Shown piece after piece: positions 29,145 through 37,813 of a DNA stretch of 64,000 bases. The notes under the pieces were generated by a model. It was given only the letters and a program-made list of their open reading frames with translations. It ran no database searches and was not told the DNA's origin. Origin of the DNA: Actinomycetes bacterium (GTDB lineage: Bacteria; Actinomycetota; Actinomycetes; Actinomycetales; Dermatophilaceae); assembly GCA_029778715.1 (NCBI GenBank), contig JAKOPT010000138.1:1-64000 (forward strand), in the 5' to 3' direction. Made by a program: the position numbers and the translations under genes. The stretch's first letter is position 1; each line of letters opens with the position of its first letter.

Positions 29145-30167
29145 TCACGAGGTGAACGGAAGGTGAACGGCATACATCGCGTCGATGTCCACCGACACGA
29201 AACCCTCCCGGCGGTAGGTCGCCAAGGCGGCGGCGTTGTCGCCGTCGACGTAGAGCTCGACGCGGCGATCGCCGCGCCCGGCGAGGTGGGCCGTGCCCAG
29301 CCGGGTGAGCGGGCGGCCCAGGCCGCGCCCTTGGTATGCCGGGTGGACGCCGACGGCGTAGACCTCACCGGCGGCGACGCTCCCGTCGGGGCCGGCCTCG
29401 CGCTTGGTCCAGTGGAACGCGATCGGCCCGAGTTCGGGGTGCGCCTCGTCGATGATGAGGAAGAACCCGGCGGGGTCGAACCAGGGCTGGGCCAGGCGTT
29501 CGTGCAGGTCGGCGAGGGTGAGCCGGCCTTGTTCGCGGTGATGGGCGAAGGCCGCGGCGTTGAGGGAGACCCAGGCCTGGTCGTCCACGTCCGGTCGGAA
29601 CGGGCGTGGGGCGAACCCGGCCGGGAAGGGGAGAAGGGTGGCGTCGGCCGGGGTGAGGGGCCGGGCCATCCGGTGCAGTTCGCGGACCCGGGCCAGCCCC
29701 CAGGCGGTGGCGGCGGCGCGGGCGGACGGCAGGTCGCCGTGTGCCCAGATCGTGGCGGCCGCGTGGTCGAGAGCGGCGGCCCACAGGGCGCTGCCCAGGC
29801 CGCGGCGCCGGTGGGCAGGGTGGACGAGGAGTTCCGTGGCGCCGGTCGGGTCGACCTGCGCATAGGCGAGGAGCGGGCCGTCGGCGGCGCCGATGCCGAG
29901 GTGCGTCGTGCCCGCGCGTTCGCCGGTGAGCGCGAGGAGGAATGCCTCCGACAGCGGGGCGACCCGGTCGGCGGTCGTGGCCGCCGCGGCCAGCGCGAGA
30001 GTCGCCGCCCGCAGGTCGGCGGAGACGGGTAGACGGCGGGGTGTGGCGGGTGGGCTCACGGCATACCCACCCGGGAGCGCGGCGGGCGGCGGGCCGGGGC
30101 TGGCGGGCGTGCCCGCGGCATACCCGCCGGGGAACTCGGCGCCGAGCGATGGGCCGACGGGGCTCAC
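29145..30167 (-). CDS. mshD: Mycothiol synthase (GNAT acetyltransferase MshD)
   Basis: Two GNAT domains, as in MshD, which acetylates cysteinyl-glucosaminyl-inositol in the last step of mycothiol synthesis. The second, active domain has the acetyl-CoA loop [16 protein letters not shown] and [20 protein letters not shown]; the N-terminal domain has [14 protein letters not shown]. The GTG at 30167 overlaps the glnR stop (GTGA), giving 340 residues. The first ~36 residues are a low-complexity Gly/Pro tail spelled with GTATGCCG motifs, so GTG 30059 (304 residues) is a possible start. Mycobacterial MshD has about 315 residues. Confidence 0.88.
   Translation of the reverse strand: MSPVGPSLGAEFPGGYAAGTPASPGPPPAALPGGYAVSPPATPRRLPVSADLRAATLALAAAATTADRVAPLSEAFLLALTGERAGTTHLGIGAADGPLLAYAQVDPTGATELLVHPAHRRRGLGSALWAAALDHAAATIWAHGDLPSARAAATAWGLARVRELHRMARPLTPADATLLPFPAGFAPRPFRPDVDDQAWVSLNAAAFAHHREQGRLTLADLHERLAQPWFDPAGFFLIIDEAHPELGPIAFHWTKREAGPDGSVAAGEVYAVGVHPAYQGRGLGRPLTRLGTAHLAGRGDRRVELYVDGDNAAALATYRREGFVSVDIDAMYAVHLPFTS
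29151..29168 (-). promoter_or_regulatory. PHO box upstream of ppk1, inside the mshD 3' end
   Basis: On the minus strand GTTCACCTTCC is followed directly by GTTCACCTCGT, a near-ideal pair of 11-bp PHO-box units (plus-strand GTGAAC at 29152 and 29163). The repeat also encodes the last mshD residues (VHLPFTS). CAGGAT about 20 bp further on could be the -10 element for ppk1. Confidence 0.78.
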
Positions 30168-30865
30168 GAGGTGAGCGCCTCTTCGACGTCCCCGGCCTCC
30201 TCGGGCACGAACCGATAGCCGACGTTGCGGACGGTGCCGATGAGGGCTTCGTAGTCGGTGCCGAGTTTGGCGCGCAACCGGCGGACGTGGACATCGACGG
30301 TGCGGGTGCCGCCGTAGTAGTCGTAGCCCCAGACCTCCTGAAGCAGTTGCGCCCTGGTGAAGACCCGGCCGGGGTGCTGGGCCAGGTGTTTGAGCAACTC
30401 GAACTCCTTGTAGGTGAGGTCGAGGACCCGCCCTCGCAGTTTGACCGAGTAAGTGGCTTCGTCGATGACCAGCGCCCCGGTCGTGATCGAGGAGGCGGCG
30501 TCGGGCGAGCCTGCCTGCTGACGGCCGAGCGCGAGCCGGAACCGGGCCTCGACCTCGGCCGGGCCCGCGCTGTCGAGGAGGACGTCGTCGATGCCCCAGT
30601 CGGCGCTCAGCCCGGCCAGGCCGCCTTCGGTGACGACGACGAGGAGCGGGCTGGTGCTCCCCGTGGCCCCGATGACGCGGCAGAGGGACTTGGCGAGGGC
30701 GAGTTCGCGGCGGGCGTCGAGGAGGATGAGGTCGGCGTCTGGTGCGTCGATGAGGGCGCTCGCCTCGGCGGCGAGGATGCGAACATGGTGCCCCAACAGG
30801 CCCAGCGCGGGGAGCACCTCGGCGCTGGACGCCAAGGAGTTCGTGAGCAGCAAAACGTGGGCCAT
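30164..30865 (-). CDS. glnR: Nitrogen regulator GlnR (atypical OmpR-family)
   Basis: A 233-residue protein with a receiver-like domain ([20 protein letters not shown], Asp50 in [10 protein letters not shown], and [21 protein letters not shown]) and a winged-helix domain ([20 protein letters not shown]...[13 protein letters not shown]). These segments follow actinobacterial GlnR closely, including Asp50, the residue that in GlnR maintains the dimer without classical phosphorylation. It should activate amt, glnA and other nitrogen genes; no kinase gene is adjacent, as expected. Overlaps mshD by 4 bp. Confidence 0.92.
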   Translation of the reverse strand: MAHVLLLTNSLASSAEVLPALGLLGHHVRILAAEASALIDAPDADLILLDARRELALAKSLCRVIGATGSTSPLLVVVTEGGLAGLSADWGIDDVLLDSAGPAEVEARFRLALGRQQAGSPDAASSITTGALVIDEATYSVKLRGRVLDLTYKEFELLKHLAQHPGRVFTRAQLLQEVWGYDYYGGTRTVDVHVRRLRAKLGTDYEALIGTVRNVGYRFVPEEAGDVEEALTS

Positions 30866-30965
30866 TGCCCCCCAGGATAGGTGGTATGCCGTGGTGCCGA
30901 CCTCGTCGTCGCCCTCCGTTGCGTCCGGTGGCGGCCCCGGTGGCGCCCTGGAGGGCCCGTCTGGC

Positions 30966-31208
30966 GTGGGGTCGGTCACCGTCCGGTTCTGGGCCGGGGC
31001 ACGGGCCGCGGCCGGGGTCGCCGAGTGCCGGGTCGAGGCGGTCACGGTGGGACAGGTCCGTGCGGAGTTGGTGCGGTGGCAGCCGTCGTTGGCTGCTGTC
31101 CTCGAGGTGTCGAGCCTGCTCGTCGACGGGCAGTGCGTGACCGACGACACGGTGCGCGTCGGGTCCGGGGCACTCGTCGAGGTCCTCCCACCGTTTGCCG
31201 GGGGATGA
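30966..31208 (+). CDS. MoaD/ThiS-family sulfur-carrier protein
   Basis: A small beta-grasp protein ending VLPPFAGG, the C-terminal Gly-Gly tail that is adenylylated and thiocarboxylated in this family. About 80 residues from GTG 30966 ([15 protein letters not shown]); in-frame GTGs at 30891 and 30894 would give a longer Gly/Pro-rich head, and one of them may be the real, possibly leaderless, start. Divergent from glnR. It delivers sulfur for molybdopterin or another cofactor, but no moa or thi genes are nearby, so the pathway is open. Confidence 0.78.
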   Translation: MGSVTVRFWAGARAAAGVAECRVEAVTVGQVRAELVRWQPSLAAVLEVSSLLVDGQCVTDDTVRVGSGALVEVLPPFAGG

Positions 31209-31215
31209 TGCGAGG

Positions 31216-32199
31216 ATGCCTCACGTGGATCAGTCCGAGACGCCGACGAAGCCGGCGGACCCGACCGCGACGGTGCCCGAGCCGAGCGCGTCGTCCGGTG
31301 CGGTTGCGTCGGCCGATCCGGTGGATGGGGTCGCTGCAGCCACTGAGCCGGAGACCCAGCCATCCGGGCCGGCCGGAGAGTCGGTGGTGGAGACGCGCGC
31401 CTCCCGGCGGGCCAGGCGTTCGGCCCACGCGAAGAAGCCCTCGTCAGCCAACAGGATTTCCGTGCCTTGGCGGCTCATCCGACTGCTCGCCATGGCCGCG
31501 ATCGCTGGCGTCGTCGTGCTCGATGCCTATGCCTCGCCGATCATCCTCGCCGGCTTGCTCTTGTGGCTGTCGGCGGGGTTGGCCTGGGGCTGGGGCAACG
31601 TGTGCGGAGTGCGCGGTTGGCGGGTCGGGTTTGTTGTGGTGCTGGCCGGGGCGTTGACGTCTTTGGCCGTGGGGTTCGTCGACGACTCCCCCTATCTGCG
31701 GCTCGTGCCGGTGGCTCTCGCGGTCGCCGCCGTTGTCATGTTCCTCCTGCAGTTGGTGCGCCGCGGCGGGCGCTCGGGTCTCACCGAGGCGGTGGTGGTT
31801 ACGAGTGCTGGTCTTGCGCTCGTCGGTGTCGGTGCTGGGCTGGTCGGGCTCAGTCGTGCGCAGGGTGGCCCGGCGATGCTCGCCGTCGCGATGGGTGGGG
31901 TCGTCGCCTCGTTGGCCACGGATGCGGTGGTTGTGCCCGATCGGTGGCGGTCGTGGCTGGTGCCCATGGCGCTTCTCGTCGGCGGACTTGCAGGAACCGC
32001 CCTAGCGGTCGTGCTCAGCGGTCCGACTTGGGGCGCCGGTCTCCTCGTGGGCATGCTGAGTGGTGGGGTCGCGTATGCCGTGCGCGACGTCATCCGGGCC
32101 CAGCCCGGGGCGACGGCCCTGTCCGCTCAAGTCACTGCCGCTTGCGCGAGTGTGCTCTCGGTCGGCGGCCTGGCCTACGTCGCGGCCCTCATTCTCTAG
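31216..32199 (+). CDS. Polytopic membrane protein of unknown function
   Basis: A 327-residue protein. The first ~85 residues are hydrophilic, rich in Pro, Ala, Glu and Thr, ending in a basic stretch ([11 protein letters not shown]). The rest is about nine closely packed membrane helices, Gly/Ala/Val-rich, with no charged catalytic motif I recognise. It starts 8 bp after the MoaD-like stop, so the two are probably co-transcribed. GC is slightly lower and GTG/TTG codons commoner than in neighbours. Confidence 0.7.
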   Translation: MPHVDQSETPTKPADPTATVPEPSASSGAVASADPVDGVAAATEPETQPSGPAGESVVETRASRRARRSAHAKKPSSANRISVPWRLIRLLAMAAIAGVVVLDAYASPIILAGLLLWLSAGLAWGWGNVCGVRGWRVGFVVVLAGALTSLAVGFVDDSPYLRLVPVALAVAAVVMFLLQLVRRGGRSGLTEAVVVTSAGLALVGVGAGLVGLSRAQGGPAMLAVAMGGVVASLATDAVVVPDRWRSWLVPMALLVGGLAGTALAVVLSGPTWGAGLLVGMLSGGVAYAVRDVIRAQPGATALSAQVTAACASVLSVGGLAYVAALIL

Positions 32200-32253
32200 G
32201 CGGGATCGCCCAGGTGCTGCGGTGGCCGCCGTGGCGGCTGCCTTGTGGCGGGT

Positions 32254-32619
32254 CTAGTAGACGAGGGCTCGGGTGTGGTCGGACAGGATCTCCTCGACGA
32301 AACTGGCGGCGCCGCGGATCGTCGCGCCGTCGATGAGGTCGTTCTCGGCGAGGTCGCGACGGGCGGCGCACTGCCCGCACACGGTGACCGAGGCGCCCCC
32401 CTCGACAAGGGCGTCTCGCAACTGGGCGAGCGGCGCGGCATACGGCAACTCCCACTCCTCAGCGCGGCCGGGCACGGCGAGCCACACGGCCTCACCGGTG
32501 AGCCAGACGCTCACCTCGGCGTCAGCAGCCAACGCAGTTGCGGCAACCGTGACCGCCTGGTTGAGGCGTTCGAGAGCCTCGGGTCCGTGGGTGATCTTGA
32601 CGACGAGACGCTGCGGCAT
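32254..32619 (-). CDS. DsrE-family small protein
   Basis: A 121-residue protein of the DsrE/DsrF-like fold: VVKITHGPEALERLNQAVTVA, a VSVWLTGEAVWLAV strand-loop, and a conserved Cys pair region VTVCGQCAARRDL. Members relay sulfur or act in thiol chemistry; the CGQC motif is a plausible active site. Convergent with the membrane protein and divergent from the nitrobindin gene. The role in this genome is unknown. Confidence 0.8.
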   Translation of the reverse strand: MPQRLVVKITHGPEALERLNQAVTVAATALAADAEVSVWLTGEAVWLAVPGRAEEWELPYAAPLAQLRDALVEGGASVTVCGQCAARRDLAENDLIDGATIRGAASFVEEILSDHTRALVY

Positions 32620-32677
32620 ACACCGAGCCTAAGCGGCGGCCGACGCGAGACCCCGGCCCGCGGCATACCCTGGGGAA

Positions 32678-33187
32678 ATGGCCTTCACCCTCGATCCCGA
32701 CCTGCCCCCCGCCCTCGCCCCCCTCGCGTGGCTCATCGGCCGCTGGGAGGGTGCCGGCGTGGTGGGCTACCCGACGATGGAATCCGTCCGGTTCGGGCAG
32801 GAAATCGTCTGCAGCCACGACGGGCGCCCCTTCCTGCAGTGGCAGAGCCGCACCTGGCTCCTCGACGACGACGGGAACCTCGTCCGCCCGCTCGCCACCG
32901 AAGTCGGCTTCTGGCGACCGATCGAGAAGCAGACCGACGGCACCAACGTGGAGTTCCTCCTCGCCCACCCCACGGGGTACGTCGAGATGTATGCCGGGAC
33001 CGCCGAACCCGCGAAGATCGAGATCCGCACCGACGGGGTGATGCGCTCCCCGCTGGCCAAGGACTACTCCGCGGCGCACCGCATGTACGGCTACGTCAAC
33101 TCCAACCTCATGTGGGTCATGGACATGACGGCCATGGGACATCCGCTGACCAGCCACGTCTCGGCCGAACTCAAGCGCGTGGATTGA
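32678..33187 (+). CDS. Nitrobindin-like heme-binding protein (FABP-like barrel)
   Basis: A 169-residue beta-barrel protein. It has the family start LAWLIGRWEGAGVVGYPT, FGQEIVCSHDGRPFLQWQSRTW and a C-terminal PLTSHVSAELKR in which the His is the expected proximal heme ligand. Bacterial nitrobindins bind ferric heme and act on nitric oxide and peroxynitrite. Single gene with ATG start; a CGGCATAC motif lies just upstream. Confidence 0.88.
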   Translation: MAFTLDPDLPPALAPLAWLIGRWEGAGVVGYPTMESVRFGQEIVCSHDGRPFLQWQSRTWLLDDDGNLVRPLATEVGFWRPIEKQTDGTNVEFLLAHPTGYVEMYAGTAEPAKIEIRTDGVMRSPLAKDYSAAHRMYGYVNSNLMWVMDMTAMGHPLTSHVSAELKRVD

Positions 33188-33261
33188 CGCGCTGCTCGGT
33201 CCGGCCGGGGCGCCTCGCTGGGTGCGTCGAGCGGGGCCGTCCAGCCCGAACCGGCCGCAGG

Positions 33262-34305
33262 TCAGGGCGCGACCGCGGTGTGTGTGTAGCCGCCGAGTTT
33301 GTCCTCGCGGATCGCGGTCCCCAGGTTCGTCATCCCGGTCTTGTCGAGGATGTCGATGGACTGCCCATCGGCGCTCCAGCCGTAGCCGTTGAACGGCGCC
33401 GTGATGAACACGATGTCCTGGCTGCGCACCCCCCGCAGCCCGAAGACCTCGCTGCGGATGACGTCCATGGTCAACGTCTGATCGAGCACCAAGTCCTTCG
33501 TCGCCGCATCCGTGAACTGGGCGATGCGCACCGGGTTGGTCAGCACATCCGGGCTGGTGGCACGAAGTAGCAGTGCCTTGAGAAAGGCCTGTTGCCGCTT
33601 ACCCCGGGAAATATCACCCTGGCTCAACTCGTACCGCTCGCGCACGAAGGACAGCGCGCCCGCGCCATCCAGGTCGTTCCAGCCCTGGTGGATGGCATAT
33701 CCGCTGCCCTGCCCGCTCGACGCCTCCTCCGAGTAGACCCGCACCCCCCCGACCGCGTCCGTCATCGCCTTGAACCCCTCGAAATCGGTCTTGGCGACGT
33801 GGTCGATGTGCACGCCGAGGAGGTTCTGCAGGGTCTCCACAAGCAGTGGGGCGCCGCCGAAGGCGTAGGCCGCGTTGAGTTTCGCCTGCCCATGACCGGG
33901 GATATCGACCCAGATGTCCCGGGGGAAGTGGATGAGATAGACCTTCGAACGATCCTCGCTGACGTGGGCGAGCACCATGACGTCGGAGCGGCCCACCGTC
34001 TCCCCGGGCCGGTTGTCGGTGCCGATGAGCAGCACGTTCATACCGGTGCCGGTCGGCGCCGGCGAGGCTGTGCCCGTCGGCGTGGGCAGCAGCGCCTCGC
34101 GGCGGACGTTGCTGTCGACCTTCTGGTTGAGGAACACGACAAAGGCCGCGACCGCCGTCACCGCGAGCAGGATCAGGCCCAAGAGGACCGCGACGATGCG
34201 TCTGCCCCACCGCGGTCGCGGCCGCGACTCCCGACGACTCGGGGCCGCGTCCGGATCGGGGTCGCCGGGCGAGGGCGCCGTCGAGGGTTCGAGCAGGTCT
34301 GACAC
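33262..34305 (-). CDS. LytR-CpsA-Psr (LCP) family cell-wall ligase
   Basis: A 347-residue protein: Pro/Asp-rich cytoplasmic tail, one membrane helix (about residues 38-60, IVAVLLGLILLAVTAVAAFVV), then the LCP domain. Key motifs are NVLLIGTDNRPGE, RSDVMVLAHV and LIHFPRDIWVDIPGHG, with the conserved Asp and Arg residues that hold metal and polyprenyl pyrophosphate. LCP enzymes attach anionic glycopolymers to peptidoglycan outside the membrane. GTG start at 34305 (VSDLLEPS); the ORF extends further upstream but through non-conserved sequence. Confidence 0.88.
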   Translation of the reverse strand: MSDLLEPSTAPSPGDPDPDAAPSRRESRPRPRWGRRIVAVLLGLILLAVTAVAAFVVFLNQKVDSNVRREALLPTPTGTASPAPTGTGMNVLLIGTDNRPGETVGRSDVMVLAHVSEDRSKVYLIHFPRDIWVDIPGHGQAKLNAAYAFGGAPLLVETLQNLLGVHIDHVAKTDFEGFKAMTDAVGGVRVYSEEASSGQGSGYAIHQGWNDLDGAGALSFVRERYELSQGDISRGKRQQAFLKALLLRATSPDVLTNPVRIAQFTDAATKDLVLDQTLTMDVIRSEVFGLRGVRSQDIVFITAPFNGYGWSADGQSIDILDKTGMTNLGTAIREDKLGGYTHTAVAP

Positions 34306-34465
34306 TCCGACAGTGTAGGCGGGCTTTGCGAGAGCGCCCGGGGAATTGGCGTATGCCGTGCGCCGACGATGGGCCCGCCGGGCCGGTTGCCCCGCGTGCG
34401 CCGCCGGGCCCACTCGGCCCGATCAGGGACGGCATACCGTCGGGGGCGCGGCATACAGTGGGGTG

Positions 34466-34888
34466 ATGACCGACCTCGGAGACGCGCTGCGCGCTCGCGG
34501 GCGGCGGCTGACCACGCAACGGGTGCGGGTGCTCGACGCTGTCCGGGCCACCGGGCACGCGAGCGCCGAACGCATTGCCGAGCAGGTGGCCCGCGACGGC
34601 GGCCCGGCCCTGCCCGCGTCGACGGTCTACCGCAGCCTGGAGGCGCTCCAGGAACTCGGGCTGGTCGCCCACACCCATGTCGACCATCGGGTGCCCGACT
34701 ATCACCTCGCCTCGCACGCCACCCACATCCATCTCGTATGCCGCCGCTGCGGTCACGTTGACGAGGTCCCCGTCGAGGTCGGTGCGGGTTTCGCGACGGA
34801 GGTGGCGGCGCAGCGGGGGTTCGCCGCCGACCTCACCCACGCGGCCATCCACGGCTGGTGCGCCGCCTGTGCCCCGGAGCGAACATGA
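34466..34888 (+). CDS. Fur-family metal-responsive repressor
   Basis: A 140-residue repressor. The N-terminal winged helix includes RRLTTQRVRVLDAV and PASTVYRSLEALQELGLV. The dimerisation domain has the metal-site HATHIHLVCRRCGH and a C-terminal CAAC that completes a structural zinc site. Subgroup (Fur, Zur or Nur) cannot be set from sequence. Its stop overlaps the ygfZ start (ATGA), so it heads a three-gene operon that includes an Fe-S-related protein. Confidence 0.85.
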   Translation: MTDLGDALRARGRRLTTQRVRVLDAVRATGHASAERIAEQVARDGGPALPASTVYRSLEALQELGLVAHTHVDHRVPDYHLASHATHIHLVCRRCGHVDEVPVEVGAGFATEVAAQRGFAADLTHAAIHGWCAACAPERT

Positions 34889-36153
34889 GCGGGTCGGTGC
34901 TGCTGAGCCGGCCCGGCGCCGTCGAGGGGGCGGGCGTCGATGCTGGTGTGGCAGCGCATTACGGCGACCCGCTGCGTGAGCAGCGGCTCCTTCTCGAGGG
35001 GTTGGCCGTCGTCGACCTCTCGCACCGCGGCGTCGTCACCGTCGCGGGTCCGGACCGGTTGTCGTGGCTGCATTCGATGACGACCCAGCATCTCCTCGGG
35101 CTGCGGCCCCGCGAGAGCCGCCAGTCGCTCGTCCTCTCCCCGCAGGGGCACGTCGAGCACGACCTCCACCTCGTCGACGACGGCGAGCGCGCCTGGCTCA
35201 CCGTCGAACCGGGCACGGCGCCGGCGCTCGTCGCCTGGTTGGAGGCGATGCGGTTCATGCTGCGGGTCGAGGTCGAGGACGTGAGTGCGGCGTATGCCGT
35301 GCTCGGCGAGCCCGTGGCGGCCGAGTCCCTGCCCGGCGAGTTGCTCGCCTGGGTCGACCCCTGGCCCGGGATGGATGTCGTGCCGGCGCCGGCGCGCGGG
35401 GGTGAGCCGGCCGCGGCATACGGGCCGATCGAGGGGCACCCGGGGGCGGACCGGTCCTGGCGGGAGGTGATCGTGCCGCGGGGCGACCTCGAGCGCGCCG
35501 TGGGCGACCGGCCGCTCGCGGGGATGTGGGCGGCGGAGGCGCTGCGGGTGGCGGCGTGGCAGCCGCGACTGGGATTCGAGACCGATCACAAGACGATCCC
35601 GCATGAGGTCGACTGGCTGCGCACGGCGGTTCATCTGCACAAGGGGTGTTACCGGGGGCAGGAGACGGTGGCGCGGGTCCACAACCTCGGTCGGCCGCCG
35701 CGGCGGTTGGCGTTCGTTCACCTCGACGGGTCGGGGCATGTGCTGCCGGACGTGGGGTCCGTGGTGCGCGTGGCCGAGGGGCTCGGCGGGGTTGGCGGGG
35801 CTGGCAACGCCAGCGGGGAAAGCAGGGCACGGGAAGCCGGTAGGGCCAGCGGGGCCAGCGGCCCCGGCAGCGCGAGCGCGGCCGACGGTGTCAGCGGGAC
35901 CGGCAGCGCCGGGGTGCCCGGCGGTCCGTCGGGGAAATTGCGGTGGGCGGGCCGGGAGGTGGGGCGCCTGACCTCGGCGGCGCGGCATACCGAAGAAGGG
36001 CCGATCGGGTTGGTCATACTCAAGGGTTCCGCACCCCCAGATGTCGATCTTGTTGTCGATGGGGTGGCTGCCGCACAAACTGCCGTTGTGATGACCGAAA
36101 GACCGAAGAATCTTCGGCAAGAGGGGCTGCGACGTGGCAGAGTGGACTCATGA
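34885..36153 (+). CDS. ygfZ: YgfZ/GcvT-family folate-binding protein
   Basis: A 422-residue protein with the YgfZ signature KGCYRGQE (about residue 254) and an N-terminal GcvT-like domain (LSHRGVVTVAGPDRLSWLHSMTT). YgfZ helps Fe-S cluster assembly or repair with tetrahydrofolate. An insertion of about 70 residues, made of Gly, Ala and Ser (GLGGVGGAGNASGES...), interrupts the C-terminal barrel and looks like low-complexity expansion. It overlaps genes on both sides by 4 bp. Confidence 0.87.
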   Translation: MSGSVLLSRPGAVEGAGVDAGVAAHYGDPLREQRLLLEGLAVVDLSHRGVVTVAGPDRLSWLHSMTTQHLLGLRPRESRQSLVLSPQGHVEHDLHLVDDGERAWLTVEPGTAPALVAWLEAMRFMLRVEVEDVSAAYAVLGEPVAAESLPGELLAWVDPWPGMDVVPAPARGGEPAAAYGPIEGHPGADRSWREVIVPRGDLERAVGDRPLAGMWAAEALRVAAWQPRLGFETDHKTIPHEVDWLRTAVHLHKGCYRGQETVARVHNLGRPPRRLAFVHLDGSGHVLPDVGSVVRVAEGLGGVGGAGNASGESRAREAGRASGASGPGSASAADGVSGTGSAGVPGGPSGKLRWAGREVGRLTSAARHTEEGPIGLVILKGSAPPDVDLVVDGVAAAQTAVVMTERPKNLRQEGLRRGRVDS

Positions 36154-37001
36154 CTTTGCGCCCCGCTCCCGGCACCCTGATCACCGTCGCGCCCACGGGC
36201 GCCGAACACCTCAAGGCGGACCTGCCGCAGTTGCCGACGACGCTCGATGAGTTGGTCGAGACGGCGGTGCGCTGCGAGGCCGCGGGGGCGGGTCTCATTC
36301 ACATCCACCGGCGCGACGCCGAGCACCAGCCGACCCTGGACGTGGGGTTGCTGCGTGAGGCGGTGGCGGGGGTGCGCGAGCGCACCGACCTGATCGTCCA
36401 GTTGTCGACGGGCGGGTCCGTGCATGACCCGTTCGAGGCTCGGCTCGCCGTGCTCGACGCCGACCCGGACTCGTGCTCGCTCACCTGCGGCACGGTTAAT
36501 TTCGGGGATGACGTGTTCCTCAACCCGATGCCCTTCATGTCCGACCTTTATGTCCGGGCTCAGGAGCGTTCGGTCGTGCCGGAGTTCGAGATCTTCGAGG
36601 TGGGGCACCTGGCGGCGCTGGAGCGGCTGGTCAACCAGCACGGGTTGCCTTTCGGTGGGTCGGTGCACATCGACATCGTGCTCGGCGTGCCCGGGGCGTT
36701 GCCGGCGACGGCGGCCACCTTGCACGCGGTGCTCGCCGCGCTGCCGGACTGTGTGACGTCGTGGTCGGCGACCGGGCTCGGGCGTGGGCACCTGCCCATC
36801 CTGGCGACGGCCTTGGGCGCCGGCGGGCACGCGCGGGTCGGCATGGAGGACAACGTCGTATTCGCCCGCGGTCAGATGGTGACGCACAACGCCGAACTCG
36901 TCGCGCGCGCGGCCGAGGTCGCCCAGATCCTGCAGCGCCCGGCGATGACGACCGGCCAGGCCCGCGAACTGCTCGGCATCCTGGATCGCCGCACCCGCTG
37001 A
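36150..37001 (+). CDS. BKACE-family beta-keto acid cleavage enzyme (DUF849)
   Basis: A 283-residue TIM-barrel enzyme. Metal and substrate motifs are LIHIHRRDAEHQPT (His-x-His), IVQLSTGG and GMEDNVVFARGQ. BKACE enzymes condense a beta-keto acid with acetyl-CoA and cleave it to acetoacetate and a new CoA ester, as in lysine and carnitine catabolism. No catabolic partner genes are adjacent, so the substrate is unknown. The ATG overlaps the ygfZ stop. Confidence 0.87.
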   Translation: MTLRPAPGTLITVAPTGAEHLKADLPQLPTTLDELVETAVRCEAAGAGLIHIHRRDAEHQPTLDVGLLREAVAGVRERTDLIVQLSTGGSVHDPFEARLAVLDADPDSCSLTCGTVNFGDDVFLNPMPFMSDLYVRAQERSVVPEFEIFEVGHLAALERLVNQHGLPFGGSVHIDIVLGVPGALPATAATLHAVLAALPDCVTSWSATGLGRGHLPILATALGAGGHARVGMEDNVVFARGQMVTHNAELVARAAEVAQILQRPAMTTGQARELLGILDRRTR

Positions 37002-37045
37002 GCCGGTCGATGCGCGCCCTTGGTGGTGGCGCGCCGGCGTGGTCG

Positions 37046-37095
37046 CTTGGCTGATGCGTGGTGGTCGTGGGGACCGCCACCACTCATCAGCCAAG
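37046..37095. terminator. 50-bp inverted repeat (family C), probable terminator
   Basis: CTTGGCTGATGCGTGGTGG (37046-37064) pairs with CCACCACTCATCAGCCAAG (37077-37095), one mismatch, 12-nt loop. It lies 44 bp after the BKACE stop and probably ends the fur-ygfZ operon. The element at 19034-19083 is related. Confidence 0.65.
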
Positions 37096-37157
37096 ACGTC
37101 CCCAGGGACTTGGACTCTGTCACCCGTCAGAGTGACCGGCCTCACGCTTGCGCGAGT

Positions 37158-37187
37158 TTGCGTTTTGCTAACTAGAGCAAGCATAAT
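37158..37187 (+). promoter_or_regulatory. Promoter and palindromic operator of the XRE-hbhA locus
   Basis: TTGCGT (37158) and CATAAT (37182-37187) are separated by 18 bp and give a start of transcription at or next to the ATG (37194), so the mRNA may be leaderless; the GGAGG at 37188 is too close to act. Between the two boxes TTGCT (37165) and AGCAA (37176) form an inverted repeat, a possible autoregulatory operator. Confidence 0.6.
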
Positions 37188-37193
37188 GGAGGC

Positions 37194-37733
37194 ATGAGCC
37201 GGAACCCACTGAACGAGCTGAGCACCAGCCTCGGCGAGTACCTGCGCGAGCAGCGCAAGTCCGCCCGGCTCAGCCTGCGTCAGTTGTCCGAACTCGCGGG
37301 CGTGTCCAACCCGTACCTCTCCCAGATCGAGCGCGGCCTCAAGCGGCCCAGCGCGGAAATCCTCCAGCAACTCGCCAAGGGCCTCGAAGTCTCCGCCGAA
37401 TCGCTCTACGTCAAGGCCGGCATCCTCGACGAACAGGCCGTCACGGCCAGCGCTCGCACCGATGTGCGCCGCGCGATCGTCGAAGACCCCGCACTCACGC
37501 CTCGCCAGAAGACCTCACTGCTCGACATCTACGAGAGTTTCGTCGCTAGCCACACCGACGGCCATCGGGACGCGACCAGCGCCACCAGCACCGGCGGCTC
37601 CACTAGCGCCGCCGACCACGGCTCCGCTGTCGACAGTGCCAGCGCCACCAGCGCAAACACCGAAACCGCATCCGCCTCACGATCCACCCCGCCCGCCGAC
37701 CCAGCCGAGGCGACCCACGCGACCGGCACCTGA
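37194..37733 (+). CDS. XRE-family helix-turn-helix regulator
   Basis: A 179-residue protein with an N-terminal Cro/CI helix-turn-helix (EYLREQRKSARLSLRQLSEL, then SNPYLSQIERG). A middle segment (~85-120) resembles the mycobacterial homologue found directly upstream of hbhA, and the Ser/Thr/Ala-rich tail of about 55 residues is disordered. Position and sequence suggest it regulates hbhA and itself through the palindrome in its promoter. Confidence 0.85.
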   Translation: MSRNPLNELSTSLGEYLREQRKSARLSLRQLSELAGVSNPYLSQIERGLKRPSAEILQQLAKGLEVSAESLYVKAGILDEQAVTASARTDVRRAIVEDPALTPRQKTSLLDIYESFVASHTDGHRDATSATSTGGSTSAADHGSAVDSASATSANTETASASRSTPPADPAEATHATGT

Positions 37734-37813
37734 GCGGCATACCCGAAGACCACTCGACCACCACCCCAGACCCCAGGCGAGCCCCACGGCCCGCCGCCAA
37801 GGAGATGAACACC

